Below the pieces are notes generated by a model. That model did not search any database. It was not told where the DNA came from and was given only the letters and a program-made list of their open reading frames with translations. Both the position numbers and the translations under genes were made by a program. DNA of 64,000 bases from Rhodopseudomonas julia (GTDB lineage Bacteria; Pseudomonadota; Alphaproteobacteria; Rhizobiales; Afifellaceae), in assembly GCF_030813515.1 (NCBI RefSeq), contig NZ_JAUSUK010000001.1, positions 806,001-870,000 of the forward strand. Reading direction: 5' to 3'. How positions within the stretch are numbered: the stretch's first letter is position 1; each line of letters begins with the position of its first letter. Shown here one piece after another: positions 24,876-33,725 of the stretch.

Positions 24876-25610
24876 TTAGCTACGGGCGGCCGTCATGCGG
24901 GAAACCTCGCCGAGACCGTCATAGAGGATGACGGCGAGCGCGCCGGTCAAAAGGCCGCCCTGCAGCACGAAGGCGAGATTGTTGGAGTTGAGCCCGGCGA
25001 TGATCACCTCGCCCAGGCCTTTGGCGGCGACCGTGGAGCCGATCGTCGCCGTCGAAAGCGCGATGACGAGCGAAATGCGCACGCCTTCGAGAATCACCGG
25101 CAGAGCGAGCGGCAGCTCCACCTGAAAAAGCCTCTGACGTCCTGTCATGCCCGTCCCCTTGGCCGCCTCGGCGACAGCGGGCTGCAGACCGGTGAGGCCC
25201 GCGAGCGTGTTCTCGAAGATCGGCAGAAGCCCGTAGAGAAAGAGCGCGATCAGGGTCGGCCAGGTCCCGAAGCCGACGACCGGCACGGCAAGCGCCAGCA
25301 CCGCGACGGGCGGAAAGGTCTGGCCGATATTCACGATGGCGCGCGACAGGGGCAGAAATTCCGCGCCGATCGGCCGGCTCACCAGGATTGCGAGCGCCAC
25401 GCTGATGAGCGTCGCCGGCACGATCGCCGCCACCACGATCAGAAGATGCGAGATGGTGAGGTCGAGAAGGCTCGCGCGGTCATAGATCGCCGGCGCGCCC
25501 ACGGGTGCAAACGGCTCAAGCAACGGCCTGAACGCCTCCGGGACGAAGAGGAAGGCGAGCACCAGCGCGACGAGCGCAAGCCGCAGGAGAAGGACGAAAG
25601 GCCGGCTCAT
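24876..25610 (-). CDS. Osmoprotectant ABC transporter permease (YehW/OpuCB type)
   Basis: A 244-residue permease with about six helices and the EAA-type coupling loop AVAEAAKGTGMTGRQRLFQV. It resembles OpuBB/YehW permeases of glycine-betaine/choline-type importers. Its ATG overlaps the ATPase stop (TCAT at 25607-25610). Together with the other permease at 26542 it forms the channel of the four-gene importer at 24876-28609. Confidence 0.87.
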   Translation of the reverse strand: MSRPFVLLLRLALVALVLAFLFVPEAFRPLLEPFAPVGAPAIYDRASLLDLTISHLLIVVAAIVPATLISVALAILVSRPIGAEFLPLSRAIVNIGQTFPPVAVLALAVPVVGFGTWPTLIALFLYGLLPIFENTLAGLTGLQPAVAEAAKGTGMTGRQRLFQVELPLALPVILEGVRISLVIALSTATIGSTVAAKGLGEVIIAGLNSNNLAFVLQGGLLTGALAVILYDGLGEVSRMTAARS

Positions 25611-26545
25611 GCCACCGATCGCGCTGCATCGAGAAGCGCCCCTCGCCGCACGAGACCACGCGCCGTCCCGTCTTTACCGACCACGGGCAGAACCTCGCGA
25701 CCGCTCCAGATCATTTCCGCCAGCGCATCATACAGCGAGCGGTCGGCGGCAATCGGCGTTCCTTCCGCGGTTCCTTCTTCGGTCCGCTCGCTGACCGGAA
25801 TGAGCGAGAGATAGCGGAACGGCCGGTCGTCGTCGCCGACGAGATTGCGGACGTTATCGCTTGCCGGATGGGTCAAGATTTCGGCCGGCGGTGCGAGCTG
25901 CTCCACCCGCCCCTCGCTCATCACGGCGATGCGGTCGCCGAGCCTGATCGCCTCCGCCATATCGTGGGTGACGAGCAGGATGGTGGAGCCGAGGCGTTCT
26001 TGGATGCTCTTGAGATCGGCCTGCGCCTTCGCACGGATGACCGGATCGAGCGCGCCGAAGGGCTCGTCCATCAAGAGCATGTCGGGACGGGCCGCAAGTG
26101 CGCGGGCGACGCCGACGCGCTGCGCCTGACCGCCCGAGAGCTGGTGCGGATAGCGCGGCGCGATCTCATCGGGATCGAGCTGCAGGAGTTCCAGAAGCTC
26201 GTGCACGCGCGCGTCGATCTTCTTGCGGTCCCAGCCGAGAAGCTTCGGCACGGTGGCGATGTTGCGAGCCACCGTCCAATGCGGAAAAAGCCCGTGATCC
26301 TGGATCGCATAGCCGATGCGGCGGCGGAGCTCATAGGCCTTCATCTCACGCGTATCGGTGCCGTCGATCTCCACCAGCCCCCGTGTCGGCTCGACGAGCC
26401 GATTGATCATCCGCAGGAAGGTCGACTTGCCCGAGCCGGAGGTGCCGACGATCACCGTGATCGTCGCCGCCTCGATCTCCATCGACACGTCCCGGACAAC
26501 GGCATTGCCGGCATATTCCTTGGTGAGGCCTTCGATGCGGATCAT
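25607..26545 (-). CDS. Osmoprotectant ABC transporter ATP-binding protein (YehX/OpuCA type)
   Basis: A 312-residue ATPase. Walker A is GTSGSGKST, the Q-loop region is YAIQDHGLFPHWTVARN, the signature LSGGQAQRVGVARAL and Walker B MLLMDEPFGALDP. After the ATPase core, residues about 240-312 carry a C-terminal extension like a single CBS-type module (AADRSLYDALAEMIWSGREV, LPVVGKDGTARGLVRRGALL), as in OpuA-like transporters that sense ionic strength; here it is only one half of the usual tandem. Start and stop both overlap neighbouring permease genes by four bases. Confidence 0.9.
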   Translation of the reverse strand: MIRIEGLTKEYAGNAVVRDVSMEIEAATITVIVGTSGSGKSTFLRMINRLVEPTRGLVEIDGTDTREMKAYELRRRIGYAIQDHGLFPHWTVARNIATVPKLLGWDRKKIDARVHELLELLQLDPDEIAPRYPHQLSGGQAQRVGVARALAARPDMLLMDEPFGALDPVIRAKAQADLKSIQERLGSTILLVTHDMAEAIRLGDRIAVMSEGRVEQLAPPAEILTHPASDNVRNLVGDDDRPFRYLSLIPVSERTEEGTAEGTPIAADRSLYDALAEMIWSGREVLPVVGKDGTARGLVRRGALLDAARSVA

Positions 26546-27690
26546 GCCTTTGCTCCGGGCAGAACGTCGATGACGGCGTCGAGCACGACGGCGGCGGCAA
26601 ATGCCAGCGCCACCGTCGGCAGCGCGCCGAGAAGAATGAGGTCGGTCGCCGTCTGGCCGAGCCCCTGGAAGACAAAGGTGCCGAAACCGCCCCCGCCGAT
26701 GAGCGCGGCGATCGTGGTGAGGCCGATATTCTGCACGAGCACGATGCGCACGCCCGTCAAAATGACCGGCAGGGCAAGCGGCAGTTCGACGGAGATGAGC
26801 CGCTGGCGGCTCGTCAGACCCATGCCGGCGGCCGCTTCGGTGACGCTCGCCGACACGCCGGAAAGCCCTGCTGCCGTGTTCGCCACCATCGGCAAGAGCG
26901 AATAGAGAAAGAGCGCGACGAAAGCCGGCGCCATGCCGATGCCGCGGATACCGATCTCGGAGGCGCCCGGCACATTCGCCGCCACCCAGCTCAAGGGCAC
27001 GATCAGCATGCCGAAGAGCGCGATCGAGGGGATCGTCTGGATGAGGCTCAAAGTGCTGAGGATCGGGCCTTTCAGCCGTTCGGAGCGATGGATCAGAATG
27101 CCGATCGGCACACCTGCGGCAATGGCGGCGGCGAGCGAGCCGAAGGCGAGCTGCAGATGATGCGCCCCCTCCCGCCAGAAGGTCGCCGCATGGCCGCGAT
27201 ATTCGGCGAGGATCGACAAGGCGTCCCACTCGCCCGTCACCAGGATCGCGGCGATCGCGGCCGCGGCGAGCGCAAAGACGCCGAGACGCAGCAAGGGCCC
27301 CGGCCGTAGCCGCACGATCGCATCGGTGATCAGGATCGAGAGCGCAAAGCCCGCGAGCCAAAACCCCGTCCCCGGCGCCACGCGTGCGAAATCGGCGCCA
27401 TCGGCCATCAGCATACGCGCCGAGACGCCGATCGCGATCAAGAGGAGAAGCAGGGTGAGCGCCGGCACGGCGAGGCGGATCGCCGGCGGACGCACGAAGA
27501 GCGCCACCGCTATCGTGGCGAGCGCGCCGGCGAGAAGCGCAAAGGCCCAGACGGCGGGCAACGCCTCGAAAAGGCCGCGCGCCTCGGCGAGCGCGATCCG
27601 GTTCGCCCGGTAACTCGAAAGCGGCAGAGCGAGCGCAAACGCCAGCAGCGCGCCCATGGGCGCGCCGAGCTTGTCAGGACGCGGGATCAC
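26542..27690 (-). CDS. Osmoprotectant ABC transporter permease with long N-terminal membrane region (YehY type)
   Basis: About 382 residues if the GTG at 27690 is used; an ATG at 27657 would give 371. The N-terminal 170 residues form about five extra helices (PLSSYRANRIALAEARG near the start is like YehY), and the C-terminal 200 residues are a standard permease domain with EAAAGMGLTSRQRLISVELP. Neither start has a strong ribosome binding site; GTG lies ten bases after the binding-protein stop, favouring coupling. Partner of the permease at 24876. Confidence 0.85.
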   Translation of the reverse strand: MIPRPDKLGAPMGALLAFALALPLSSYRANRIALAEARGLFEALPAVWAFALLAGALATIAVALFVRPPAIRLAVPALTLLLLLIAIGVSARMLMADGADFARVAPGTGFWLAGFALSILITDAIVRLRPGPLLRLGVFALAAAAIAAILVTGEWDALSILAEYRGHAATFWREGAHHLQLAFGSLAAAIAAGVPIGILIHRSERLKGPILSTLSLIQTIPSIALFGMLIVPLSWVAANVPGASEIGIRGIGMAPAFVALFLYSLLPMVANTAAGLSGVSASVTEAAAGMGLTSRQRLISVELPLALPVILTGVRIVLVQNIGLTTIAALIGGGGFGTFVFQGLGQTATDLILLGALPTVALAFAAAVVLDAVIDVLPGAKA

Positions 27691-27700
27691 AAAGCCCGGC

Positions 27701-28609
27701 TCAGCCGTCGATGAAATCGTGCGAGACGAGGAATTCATGGGCCACATCGGCCGCCGGCTGGCCCTCGACCTGCACCTGGCCGTTGAGCTTCTGCAGCGTT
27801 TCGAGCGTCAGAGCTTCGAAGACGGGCTTCAAGAGATCGGCGATCTCCGGATGCTCGTCGAGAACGGGCTTTCTGATGATCGCCGTCGGCTGATAGACGG
27901 GCTGCACGCCCTTGTCGTCTTCCAGAACCTGCAGGCCGGCCGCCTGGATCGCGCCGTCGGTGCCGTAGACCATCGCTGCATTGGCGCCGTTCGTCTCTCG
28001 CGCCGCCGCGCGGATCGTCGCCGCCGTATCGCCGCCCGAGAGCACGATGAGCTGATCGGAATTGAGCTTGAAGTCATAGGCCTTCTGGAAGGCCGGCAGA
28101 GCCGCGGCGGAGTTCACGAATTCCGAGGAGGCGACCAGCTTGACGTCGCCGCCATCCTTCACCCATTTCCCGAAATCGGAGAAGGTCGTGATGCCGTTCT
28201 CCTCTGCCACATCGCTTCTGAGCGCCACGGCCCAGGTGTTGTTGGCCGGCGCCGGCGTCAGCCAGACGATGTCGTTTTCCTCTCCGTCGAGCTTCTTGGC
28301 CATGTCGTAGGCCTTCTCGGCATCCGTCCAGACCGGCTCGTCGGCGCGATTGAAGAAGAAGGCCGCGTTGCCGGTATATTCCGGATAGATGTCGATCTCG
28401 CCGGCGGTGATCGCCTTGCGCACCACGGGCGTCGCGCCGAGCTGCAGACGGTTCTCCGTCTCGATACCGGCATCGTTCAGGACTTCCAGAATGATGTTGC
28501 CGATGACGCCGCCTTCGGTGTCGATCTTGGAGGAGACGACCACCTGGGCGGAGGCGCTACTGGCGGCGAACGTTCCGGCCGCGACAGCCAGGGCGATGAG
28601 AATTTTCAT
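27701..28609 (-). CDS. osmF: Osmoprotectant-binding protein (OsmF/YehZ family)
   Basis: A 302-residue periplasmic protein: signal peptide MKILIALAVAAGTFAASSAS cleaved near SAQ, then VVVSSKIDTEGGVIGNIILE and EIDIYPEYTGNAAFFF, the latter the conserved glycine-betaine-type binding signature of the OpuAC/ProX-QAT family. GGAGATCGTCC precedes the ATG. First gene of the osmF-permease-ATPase-permease operon. E. coli YehZ/OsmF binds glycine betaine weakly, so the true ligand in this family is uncertain. Confidence 0.9.
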   Translation of the reverse strand: MKILIALAVAAGTFAASSASAQVVVSSKIDTEGGVIGNIILEVLNDAGIETENRLQLGATPVVRKAITAGEIDIYPEYTGNAAFFFNRADEPVWTDAEKAYDMAKKLDGEENDIVWLTPAPANNTWAVALRSDVAEENGITTFSDFGKWVKDGGDVKLVASSEFVNSAAALPAFQKAYDFKLNSDQLIVLSGGDTAATIRAAARETNGANAAMVYGTDGAIQAAGLQVLEDDKGVQPVYQPTAIIRKPVLDEHPEIADLLKPVFEALTLETLQKLNGQVQVEGQPAADVAHEFLVSHDFIDG

Positions 28610-28835
28610 GGACGATCTCCAAAATCTCCGACGATGGGTGACGCGACCATCGGCGCGCGGTGCGAACGCCGGAAAATCCGAAGCATCGAGGCAAGCTCCC
28701 CGGATTGCATCCTTTCCCCCCGCAGCTCGATCAACGGTCGACCATCAGCTAGGTACCGCAGGTGAACGCCTTGTCCATGATGGAAGCTCCAAAAGTCGTG
28801 CCGGAAGCCGCGATTGCGGCGGATTCGTCGCGCCT

Positions 28836-29876
28836 TCAGAGCGTCTTCTTCGGCGCCGAACCTGTCTCGCCAGCCGATCGGGGCTCAGGCTTTCTCGCCT
28901 CGCGGCGGAACTCGCCCGGGCTCTTGCCGGTCCATCGGCGAAAGGCGCGATGAAAGGCGCTCGGCTCGGAAAAGCCGAGATCGGCGGCAAGCTCGCCGAC
29001 CTTCGAATGGCCGTGGAGAAGCTCCTGCGTCGCCACCGCCATGCGCAGCTCGTCCTTGATGTCGTTGTAGGTCTGGCCTTCGAGACGCAGTTTCCGCCGC
29101 AAGGTGGAGGCGGGCAGACGCATCTGCGCCGCAAGTTCCTCGAAGCCCGGCCAGGCCGAGGGCGGCATCGCCCGCAGGCGCTCGCGCAGCCGCGCCGCCT
29201 GCCCCGCATCGTGGCGGTAGCGCACCAGAATATTGGCGGGCGCCTGGCGCAGGAATTCGCGCAACGCCCGCTCGTCGCGGATCGGCGCGAGCTTCAGAAA
29301 ATCGGCATCGAAGACGAGCCGGCTTTCCGGCTGATCGAAACGCACGGGCGCGCCGAAGAACAGCCGGTATTCGGCCTCGTGCGGCGGCGGAGGTCCGCGA
29401 AAATCCACCCGGCGGAGCGGGATGCGCCGCCCGATCAGCCAGCAGGAGAGCCCGTGCACCATGATCCAATAGGTGCGGTAGGCGAAGGCGGAACGCGGGC
29501 CGGCTTTGTCCTTGAGGACGATCTCGGCAAGTCCGTCCGAGACGCAGAGCTCGCCATAAGGGTCTTCCAGAACGACCCGCAGAAAACGCAGCGCCCGCCT
29601 CAGGGCCTGCTCCAGGCTTTTGGCCGACAGGATCGCATGGCACAAAAGGGTGAAACTGCCGCGCGGCATTGGCCTTGCCGCCTCGCCGAAGAACTCGTCA
29701 TCGACCGCCAGCGCGACCGCGAGCCAGAGCGCCCCATATTGCTCCGCTGACACCGGCTCCACCACGATTGCGGGCATGCCGGCGTGGCGCAGGAGCGGCT
29801 CTCGGTCGATGCCGCGCCGGTCGAGACAGGCGAGCGCGTCTTCGACGAAACACGGGGCGATCATGCGCCGTTCCAA
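28836..29876 (-). CDS. AraC-family transcriptional regulator
   Basis: A 346-residue regulator. The N-terminal domain (about 1-230) is of the arabinose-binding-like type found in OruR/ArgR-like AraC proteins (AILSAKSLEQALRRALRFLR). The C-terminal double helix-turn-helix includes STLRRKLRLEGQTYNDIKDE and VGELAADLGFSEPSAFHRAF followed by RRWTGKSPGEFR. TTG at 29876 has GGGGAG nine bases upstream; an ATG at 29864 is an alternative. It is divergent from the acyl-CoA synthetase at 30024 and likely controls it. Confidence 0.9.
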   Translation of the reverse strand: MERRMIAPCFVEDALACLDRRGIDREPLLRHAGMPAIVVEPVSAEQYGALWLAVALAVDDEFFGEAARPMPRGSFTLLCHAILSAKSLEQALRRALRFLRVVLEDPYGELCVSDGLAEIVLKDKAGPRSAFAYRTYWIMVHGLSCWLIGRRIPLRRVDFRGPPPPHEAEYRLFFGAPVRFDQPESRLVFDADFLKLAPIRDERALREFLRQAPANILVRYRHDAGQAARLRERLRAMPPSAWPGFEELAAQMRLPASTLRRKLRLEGQTYNDIKDELRMAVATQELLHGHSKVGELAADLGFSEPSAFHRAFRRWTGKSPGEFRREARKPEPRSAGETGSAPKKTL

Positions 29877-30023
29877 TTAAGCCCACTCCCCGAAAGTGGC
29901 AAAACCGATCACGAAATTAGAGCAATTCGGTCATCGCACGCCATATCTCTTCGTCGCTAACCTGCCTTCACAAAAGAACACGGTTCCTCCGCCGCAGCGG
30001 AAAGGAACCCAGGGAGGACAGAC

Positions 30024-31700
30024 ATGGCCGCGCCTTCTGGCAGCGAAGACCGCGACGATTATGCCGACGCGATCGCAAACTTTCGTCTCGACGACATTAC
30101 GAAGTTTCTCTCGGGCGATCTCGAGAATGGGCTCAACGCCTGTGTCGAATGCTGCGACCGGCATGTCGCAGGTGGCGGCACCGCGCTCCAATGGATCAGC
30201 GCCGATGGCCGTCACGAGACGTACAGCTTCGAGCAGATGCAAAAGCTCTCGGCTCGCTTTGCCAATCTTCTCACAGAGGAAGGCGTCAAGCCCGGCGATG
30301 TCGTTGCCGGCATGCTGCCGCGCACGCCGGCACTCCTTGCCATCATTCTCGGAACCTGGCGGGCGGGGGGCGTCTACCAGCCGCTTTTCACGGCCTTTGG
30401 CCCGAAGGCGATCGAGCACCGGCTCCAAATGTCGGACGCCCGCCTCGTCGTGACCGACACGGCCAATCGCGGCAAGCTCGAGGGGATCGCGGCTCTTCCC
30501 CGCGTCGTCCTGGTCGGTGGTGGGGAGAGCACGGCTTCTTCATCGGGAGACCTCGACTTCGACAGCGCCATGGCGCGCCAGTCGGAGGAATTCGAACCGG
30601 TGATGCGCCGTGGCGATGATCTCTTCCTGATGATGTCCACGTCCGGCACGACGGGGCTCCCCAAGGGTGTGCCGGTGCCGCTCAAGGCGCTCGCCGCCTT
30701 CCTCGTCTATATGCGCGACGCCGTGGAATTGCGGGCGGACGACGTCTTCTGGAACATCGCCGATCCGGGCTGGGCCTACGGCCTTTATTACGCCGTCACC
30801 GGCCCGCTCGTCCTCGGTCATGCGACCACTTTCTATGACGGGCCGTTCACGGCGGCGAGCACCTACGACATCATCAAACGCTACGGCATCACCAATCTCG
30901 CCGGCTCGCCGACCGCCTTCCGACTGTTGATCGCGGCCGGGCCCGAGGCGGCCGCCGAGGTCAAAGGCCAGCTCCGCGCCGTCTCGAGCGCCGGAGAACC
31001 GCTCAACCCGGAAGTCATCCGCTGGTTCGCCGAGCATCTCGATGCACCGATCCACGATCATTACGGGCAGACCGAACTCGGCATGGTGGTGAACAACCAC
31101 CACCGCCTCCGTCACCATGTGCATCCGGGCTCCGCCGGCCATGCCATGCCCGGCTACCGCGTCGCCGTCCTCGATGATGCGGGCCGCGAGCTGCCGGCGC
31201 ACAAGCCAGGCATTCTTGCCGTCGACATCGCCAAGTCGCCGCTTCTCTGGTTCTCCGGCTACTGGCAGCAGCCGACGCCGGCGATCGCCGAAGGCTATTA
31301 CCGCACCGGCGACACGGTGGAGATGGAAGAGGACGGGCGCATCAGCTTCGTCGGCCGAGCGGACGACGTGATCACCTCGTCGGGCTATCGCATCGGTCCC
31401 TTCGACGTGGAAAGCGCGCTCATCGAGCATCCGGCCGTCATCGAGGTGGCAGTCATCGGCAAGCCCGATCCAGAGCGCACCGAAATCGTCAAGGCCTACG
31501 TCGTGCTGCGCGAGGGGGCCCAAGCCTCGACGGAGCTCGCCGAAGAGCTGCGCCTCTACGTCAAGGAGCGTCTTTCCGCGCATGCCTATCCGCGCGAGAT
31601 CGAGTTCACCGAGGCGCTGCCGAAGACGCCGAGCGGCAAGCTGCAGCGCTTCATGCTGCGCAACCGTGAGAAGGCGAAGACCGAGAGCGACGCCGCCTGA
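30024..31700 (+). CDS. AMP-forming acyl-CoA (acetyl/medium-chain type) synthetase
   Basis: A 558-residue adenylate-forming enzyme that activates a carboxylic acid with ATP and CoA. The P-loop is STSGTTGLPKG (about residue 210), the adenylation motifs are HDHYGQTELG and YYRTGDTVEM, and the C-terminal lid carries TPSGKLQRF with the catalytic Lys. Length and layout fit acetyl-CoA or medium-chain acyl-CoA synthetases; the substrate is not fixed by sequence. GGGAGG precedes the ATG. It is divergent from the AraC regulator and followed after 118 bases by a thiolase. Confidence 0.87.
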   Translation: MAAPSGSEDRDDYADAIANFRLDDITKFLSGDLENGLNACVECCDRHVAGGGTALQWISADGRHETYSFEQMQKLSARFANLLTEEGVKPGDVVAGMLPRTPALLAIILGTWRAGGVYQPLFTAFGPKAIEHRLQMSDARLVVTDTANRGKLEGIAALPRVVLVGGGESTASSSGDLDFDSAMARQSEEFEPVMRRGDDLFLMMSTSGTTGLPKGVPVPLKALAAFLVYMRDAVELRADDVFWNIADPGWAYGLYYAVTGPLVLGHATTFYDGPFTAASTYDIIKRYGITNLAGSPTAFRLLIAAGPEAAAEVKGQLRAVSSAGEPLNPEVIRWFAEHLDAPIHDHYGQTELGMVVNNHHRLRHHVHPGSAGHAMPGYRVAVLDDAGRELPAHKPGILAVDIAKSPLLWFSGYWQQPTPAIAEGYYRTGDTVEMEEDGRISFVGRADDVITSSGYRIGPFDVESALIEHPAVIEVAVIGKPDPERTEIVKAYVVLREGAQASTELAEELRLYVKERLSAHAYPREIEFTEALPKTPSGKLQRFMLRNREKAKTESDAA

Positions 31701-31818
31701 GCCATCGGCCCCCGGCCCAGCTGCAGGCTTGCGGCGTTCACGGCTCTTGTCCGAACTCAGTCCGTGCGCCTTGGCGCACGGCATGTCCGACGCCCCGCTT
31801 CAGAAAGCGAGACATTCC

Positions 31819-33009
31819 ATGCAAAATCCCGATCCCATCGTCATCGTCGGTGCCGCCCGCACGCCCATGGGCGGCTTTCAGGGCGACCTCAAGGATGCGA
31901 GAGCGCCAGAGCTTGGTGCAGCCGCCCTTAAAGCTTCTCTGGAGCGGGCTGGTGTTACGCCGGAGGACATCGAGGAGGTGATCTTCGGCTGCGTCCTCAG
32001 CGCCGGCCAGGGTCAGGCGCCGGCCCGTCAGGCGGCGCTCGCTGCGGGTCTGCCGCTCGCCACCGGCGCCACCACCGTCAACAAGATGTGCGGCTCCGGC
32101 ATGAAGGCGGCGATGCTCGCCCATGACGCAATCCTCGCCGGCTCTGCCGAGGTGGCGGCGGCCGGCGGCATGGAGAGCATGACGAACGCTCCCTATCTCC
32201 TCGACCGGGCGCGCTCCGGCTACCGCATGGGCCATCAGAAGGTCATCGACCACATGTTCCTCGACGGCCTGGAAGACGCCTATGACAAGGGCCGGCTCAT
32301 GGGCACCTTCGCGGAGGATTGCGCCGAAGCCTATCAGTTCACCCGCGCCGCCCAGGATGCCTTTGCCATCGCCTCGCTGGAAAAAGCCCAAAAGGCGATC
32401 GCCGACGGCAGCTTTGAAGAAGAGATCGCCCCGGTCACGGTGAAGACCCGCAAGGGCGAGGAAACCGTGCGCCAGGACGAGCAGCCGCCCAAGGCGAGGA
32501 TCGACAAGATCCCGAGCCTGAAGCCCGCCTTCCGCGAGGGCGGTACGGTGACGGCCGCAAATTCCTCGTCGATCTCAGACGGCGCGGCCTCGCTCATTCT
32601 CATGAGACGTTCGGAAGCGGAAAGGCGCGGCCTCACCCCGCTCGCCGTCATCGTCGGGCACGCCACCCACGCCCAGGCGCCCAATCTCTTTCCGACGGCG
32701 CCGATCGGCGCGATCGAGAAGCTCGTCCAACGCACCGGCTGGGATCTGCGCGACGTCGATCTCTTCGAGATCAACGAGGCCTTCGCCGTCGTGGCGATGG
32801 CAGCGATGCGGGATCTCGACCTGCCGCAGGACAAGGTCAACGTGCATGGCGGCGCCTGCGCCCTCGGCCACCCGATCGGGGCCTCCGGGGCGCGAGTTTT
32901 GGTGACCCTTCTGGCCGCGATGCGCCAATACGATATGAAGCGCGGTATCGCCTCCTTGTGCATCGGCGGTGGCGAGGCGACCGCGATGGCGATCGAACGG
33001 CCGGCCTGA
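31819..33009 (+). CDS. Acetyl-CoA acetyltransferase (thiolase)
   Basis: A 396-residue thiolase. Cys91 (NKMCGSGMKA) is the nucleophile, NEAFAV and GGACALGHPIGASGAR carry the catalytic His region, and CIGGGEATA holds the second catalytic Cys. It interconverts two acetyl-CoA with acetoacetyl-CoA. The ATG at 31819 agrees with the family start; an in-frame ATG at 31783 would add 12 residues. With the upstream synthetase it forms an acyl-CoA metabolism unit; no PHB reductase is adjacent. Confidence 0.93.
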   Translation: MQNPDPIVIVGAARTPMGGFQGDLKDARAPELGAAALKASLERAGVTPEDIEEVIFGCVLSAGQGQAPARQAALAAGLPLATGATTVNKMCGSGMKAAMLAHDAILAGSAEVAAAGGMESMTNAPYLLDRARSGYRMGHQKVIDHMFLDGLEDAYDKGRLMGTFAEDCAEAYQFTRAAQDAFAIASLEKAQKAIADGSFEEEIAPVTVKTRKGEETVRQDEQPPKARIDKIPSLKPAFREGGTVTAANSSSISDGAASLILMRRSEAERRGLTPLAVIVGHATHAQAPNLFPTAPIGAIEKLVQRTGWDLRDVDLFEINEAFAVVAMAAMRDLDLPQDKVNVHGGACALGHPIGASGARVLVTLLAAMRQYDMKRGIASLCIGGGEATAMAIERPA

Positions 33010-33016
33010 GCGCGAA

Positions 33017-33036
33017 AGCCCGGATCGGGCTCTTTC
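33017..33036 (+). terminator. Terminator-like hairpin after the thiolase
   Basis: AGCCCG (33017-33022), loop GAT, CGGGCT (33026-33031), then CTTTC. The hairpin starts 8 bases after the stop; the T-run is short, so moderate confidence. Confidence 0.55.
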
Positions 33037-33161
33037 AGACGGGGTCAGAAAAAAATGGTGTGCAGGCCCATCGCGCGTCAAAAGCGCCTTTGCTTTGACA
33101 TACCTCGGGAACACTCTCGGCAGACGGCGTGTATTGCCGGCCCACGACTTGGGAGTGAACA

Positions 33162-33638
33162 ATGCGATTGAAGGGCCTCACGGTCAAAGTTTGCTGCCTT
33201 GCCATCGGTCTTGCCTGGAGCATGCCGTCGGCCTCGGCGGCGTCGATTGCGGCACCCGCCGTCGCATCGCCTGACGCGGCACAAATCGTTCAGCCGGTGC
33301 AATGGGGACCCCCACCTCCCCGGCGCTATGGACCGCCCCCTTATGGGCCGCCTCGTTACGGGCCGCCGCCTTACGGACCACCTCGCTACGGACCACCTCG
33401 CTACGGGCCACCTCGCTACGGACCACCTCGGTATGGGCCGCCTCCCCGTTGGCGCCGGCCACCGCCGCCGGGATGGGGGCCGCGCCCGCGCTACTATGGG
33501 CCGCCGCCGGCTCGCTACGGCGCGCCGCGCCCGTGGACGCGCGAATGGTATGCCTATTGTTCGTCGAAATATCGCAGCTTCGACCCGCGCACGGGCACCT
33601 ACCGCCCCTATAACGGGCCGCGCAGGCTCTGCCGCTGA
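33162..33638 (+). CDS. Secreted proline-rich repeat protein with BA14K-like C-terminus
   Basis: A 158-residue exported protein. The signal peptide covers about residues 1-26 (CLAIGLAWSMPSASA). Residues 56-95 are eight tandem YGPP-x pentapeptides, then a further Pro/Arg/Tyr-rich stretch, and residues 126-157 (TREWYAYCSSKYRSFDPRTG, ending RRLC) match the BA14K-like domain found in Hyphomicrobiales, with its paired cysteines. The Brucella BA14K protein is an immunoreactive lectin-like membrane protein; the role here is unknown. It is preceded by 150 bases and flanked by hairpins, so it is monocistronic. Confidence 0.82.
   Translation: MRLKGLTVKVCCLAIGLAWSMPSASAASIAAPAVASPDAAQIVQPVQWGPPPPRRYGPPPYGPPRYGPPPYGPPRYGPPRYGPPRYGPPRYGPPPRWRRPPPPGWGPRPRYYGPPPARYGAPRPWTREWYAYCSSKYRSFDPRTGTYRPYNGPRRLCR
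33327..33446 (+). repeat. Eight tandem 15-bp repeats encoding YGPP-x
   Basis: Within the BA14K-like gene, eight consecutive units encode Tyr-Gly-Pro-Pro plus Arg or Pro. Units are highly similar at DNA level (TACGGGCCGCCTCGT and close variants), so copy number could change by slippage between strains. Confidence 0.9.
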
Positions 33639-33654
33639 GGCGAACGGCAAGGTT

Positions 33655-33677
33655 CGGGCGGAGACATGCTCCGCCCG
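33655..33677 (+). terminator. Hairpin after the BA14K-like gene
   Basis: CGGGCGGAG (33655-33663), loop ACATG, CTCCGCCCG (33669-33677), followed by GATTTGT. A perfect 9-bp stem 17 bases after the stop; likely terminator for the plus-strand gene. Confidence 0.65.
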
Positions 33678-33702
33678 GATTTGTCGGCGATTTGGATGAG
33701 AG

Positions 33703-33725
33703 AGCCGGCGTGCTCGACGCCGGCT
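33703..33725 (-). terminator. Hairpin directly after the DUF1206 gene
   Basis: AGCCGGCGT (33703-33711), loop GCTCG, ACGCCGGCT (33717-33725). The stem begins one base after the minus-strand stop codon (33726-33728) and probably terminates or stabilises that transcript. Confidence 0.6.

Noticed and set aside
23412-25814. Very long plus-strand frame (about 800 codons) across AMP nucleosidase and the permease genes
   Set aside because: It is antisense to well-conserved genes on the minus strand and its protein is Arg/His/Asp-rich low complexity, a typical high-GC antisense shadow.
33327-33446. CRISPR-like array
   Set aside because: The repeats are 15 bp, contiguous without spacers, and in frame with a secreted protein; they encode YGPP-x units.
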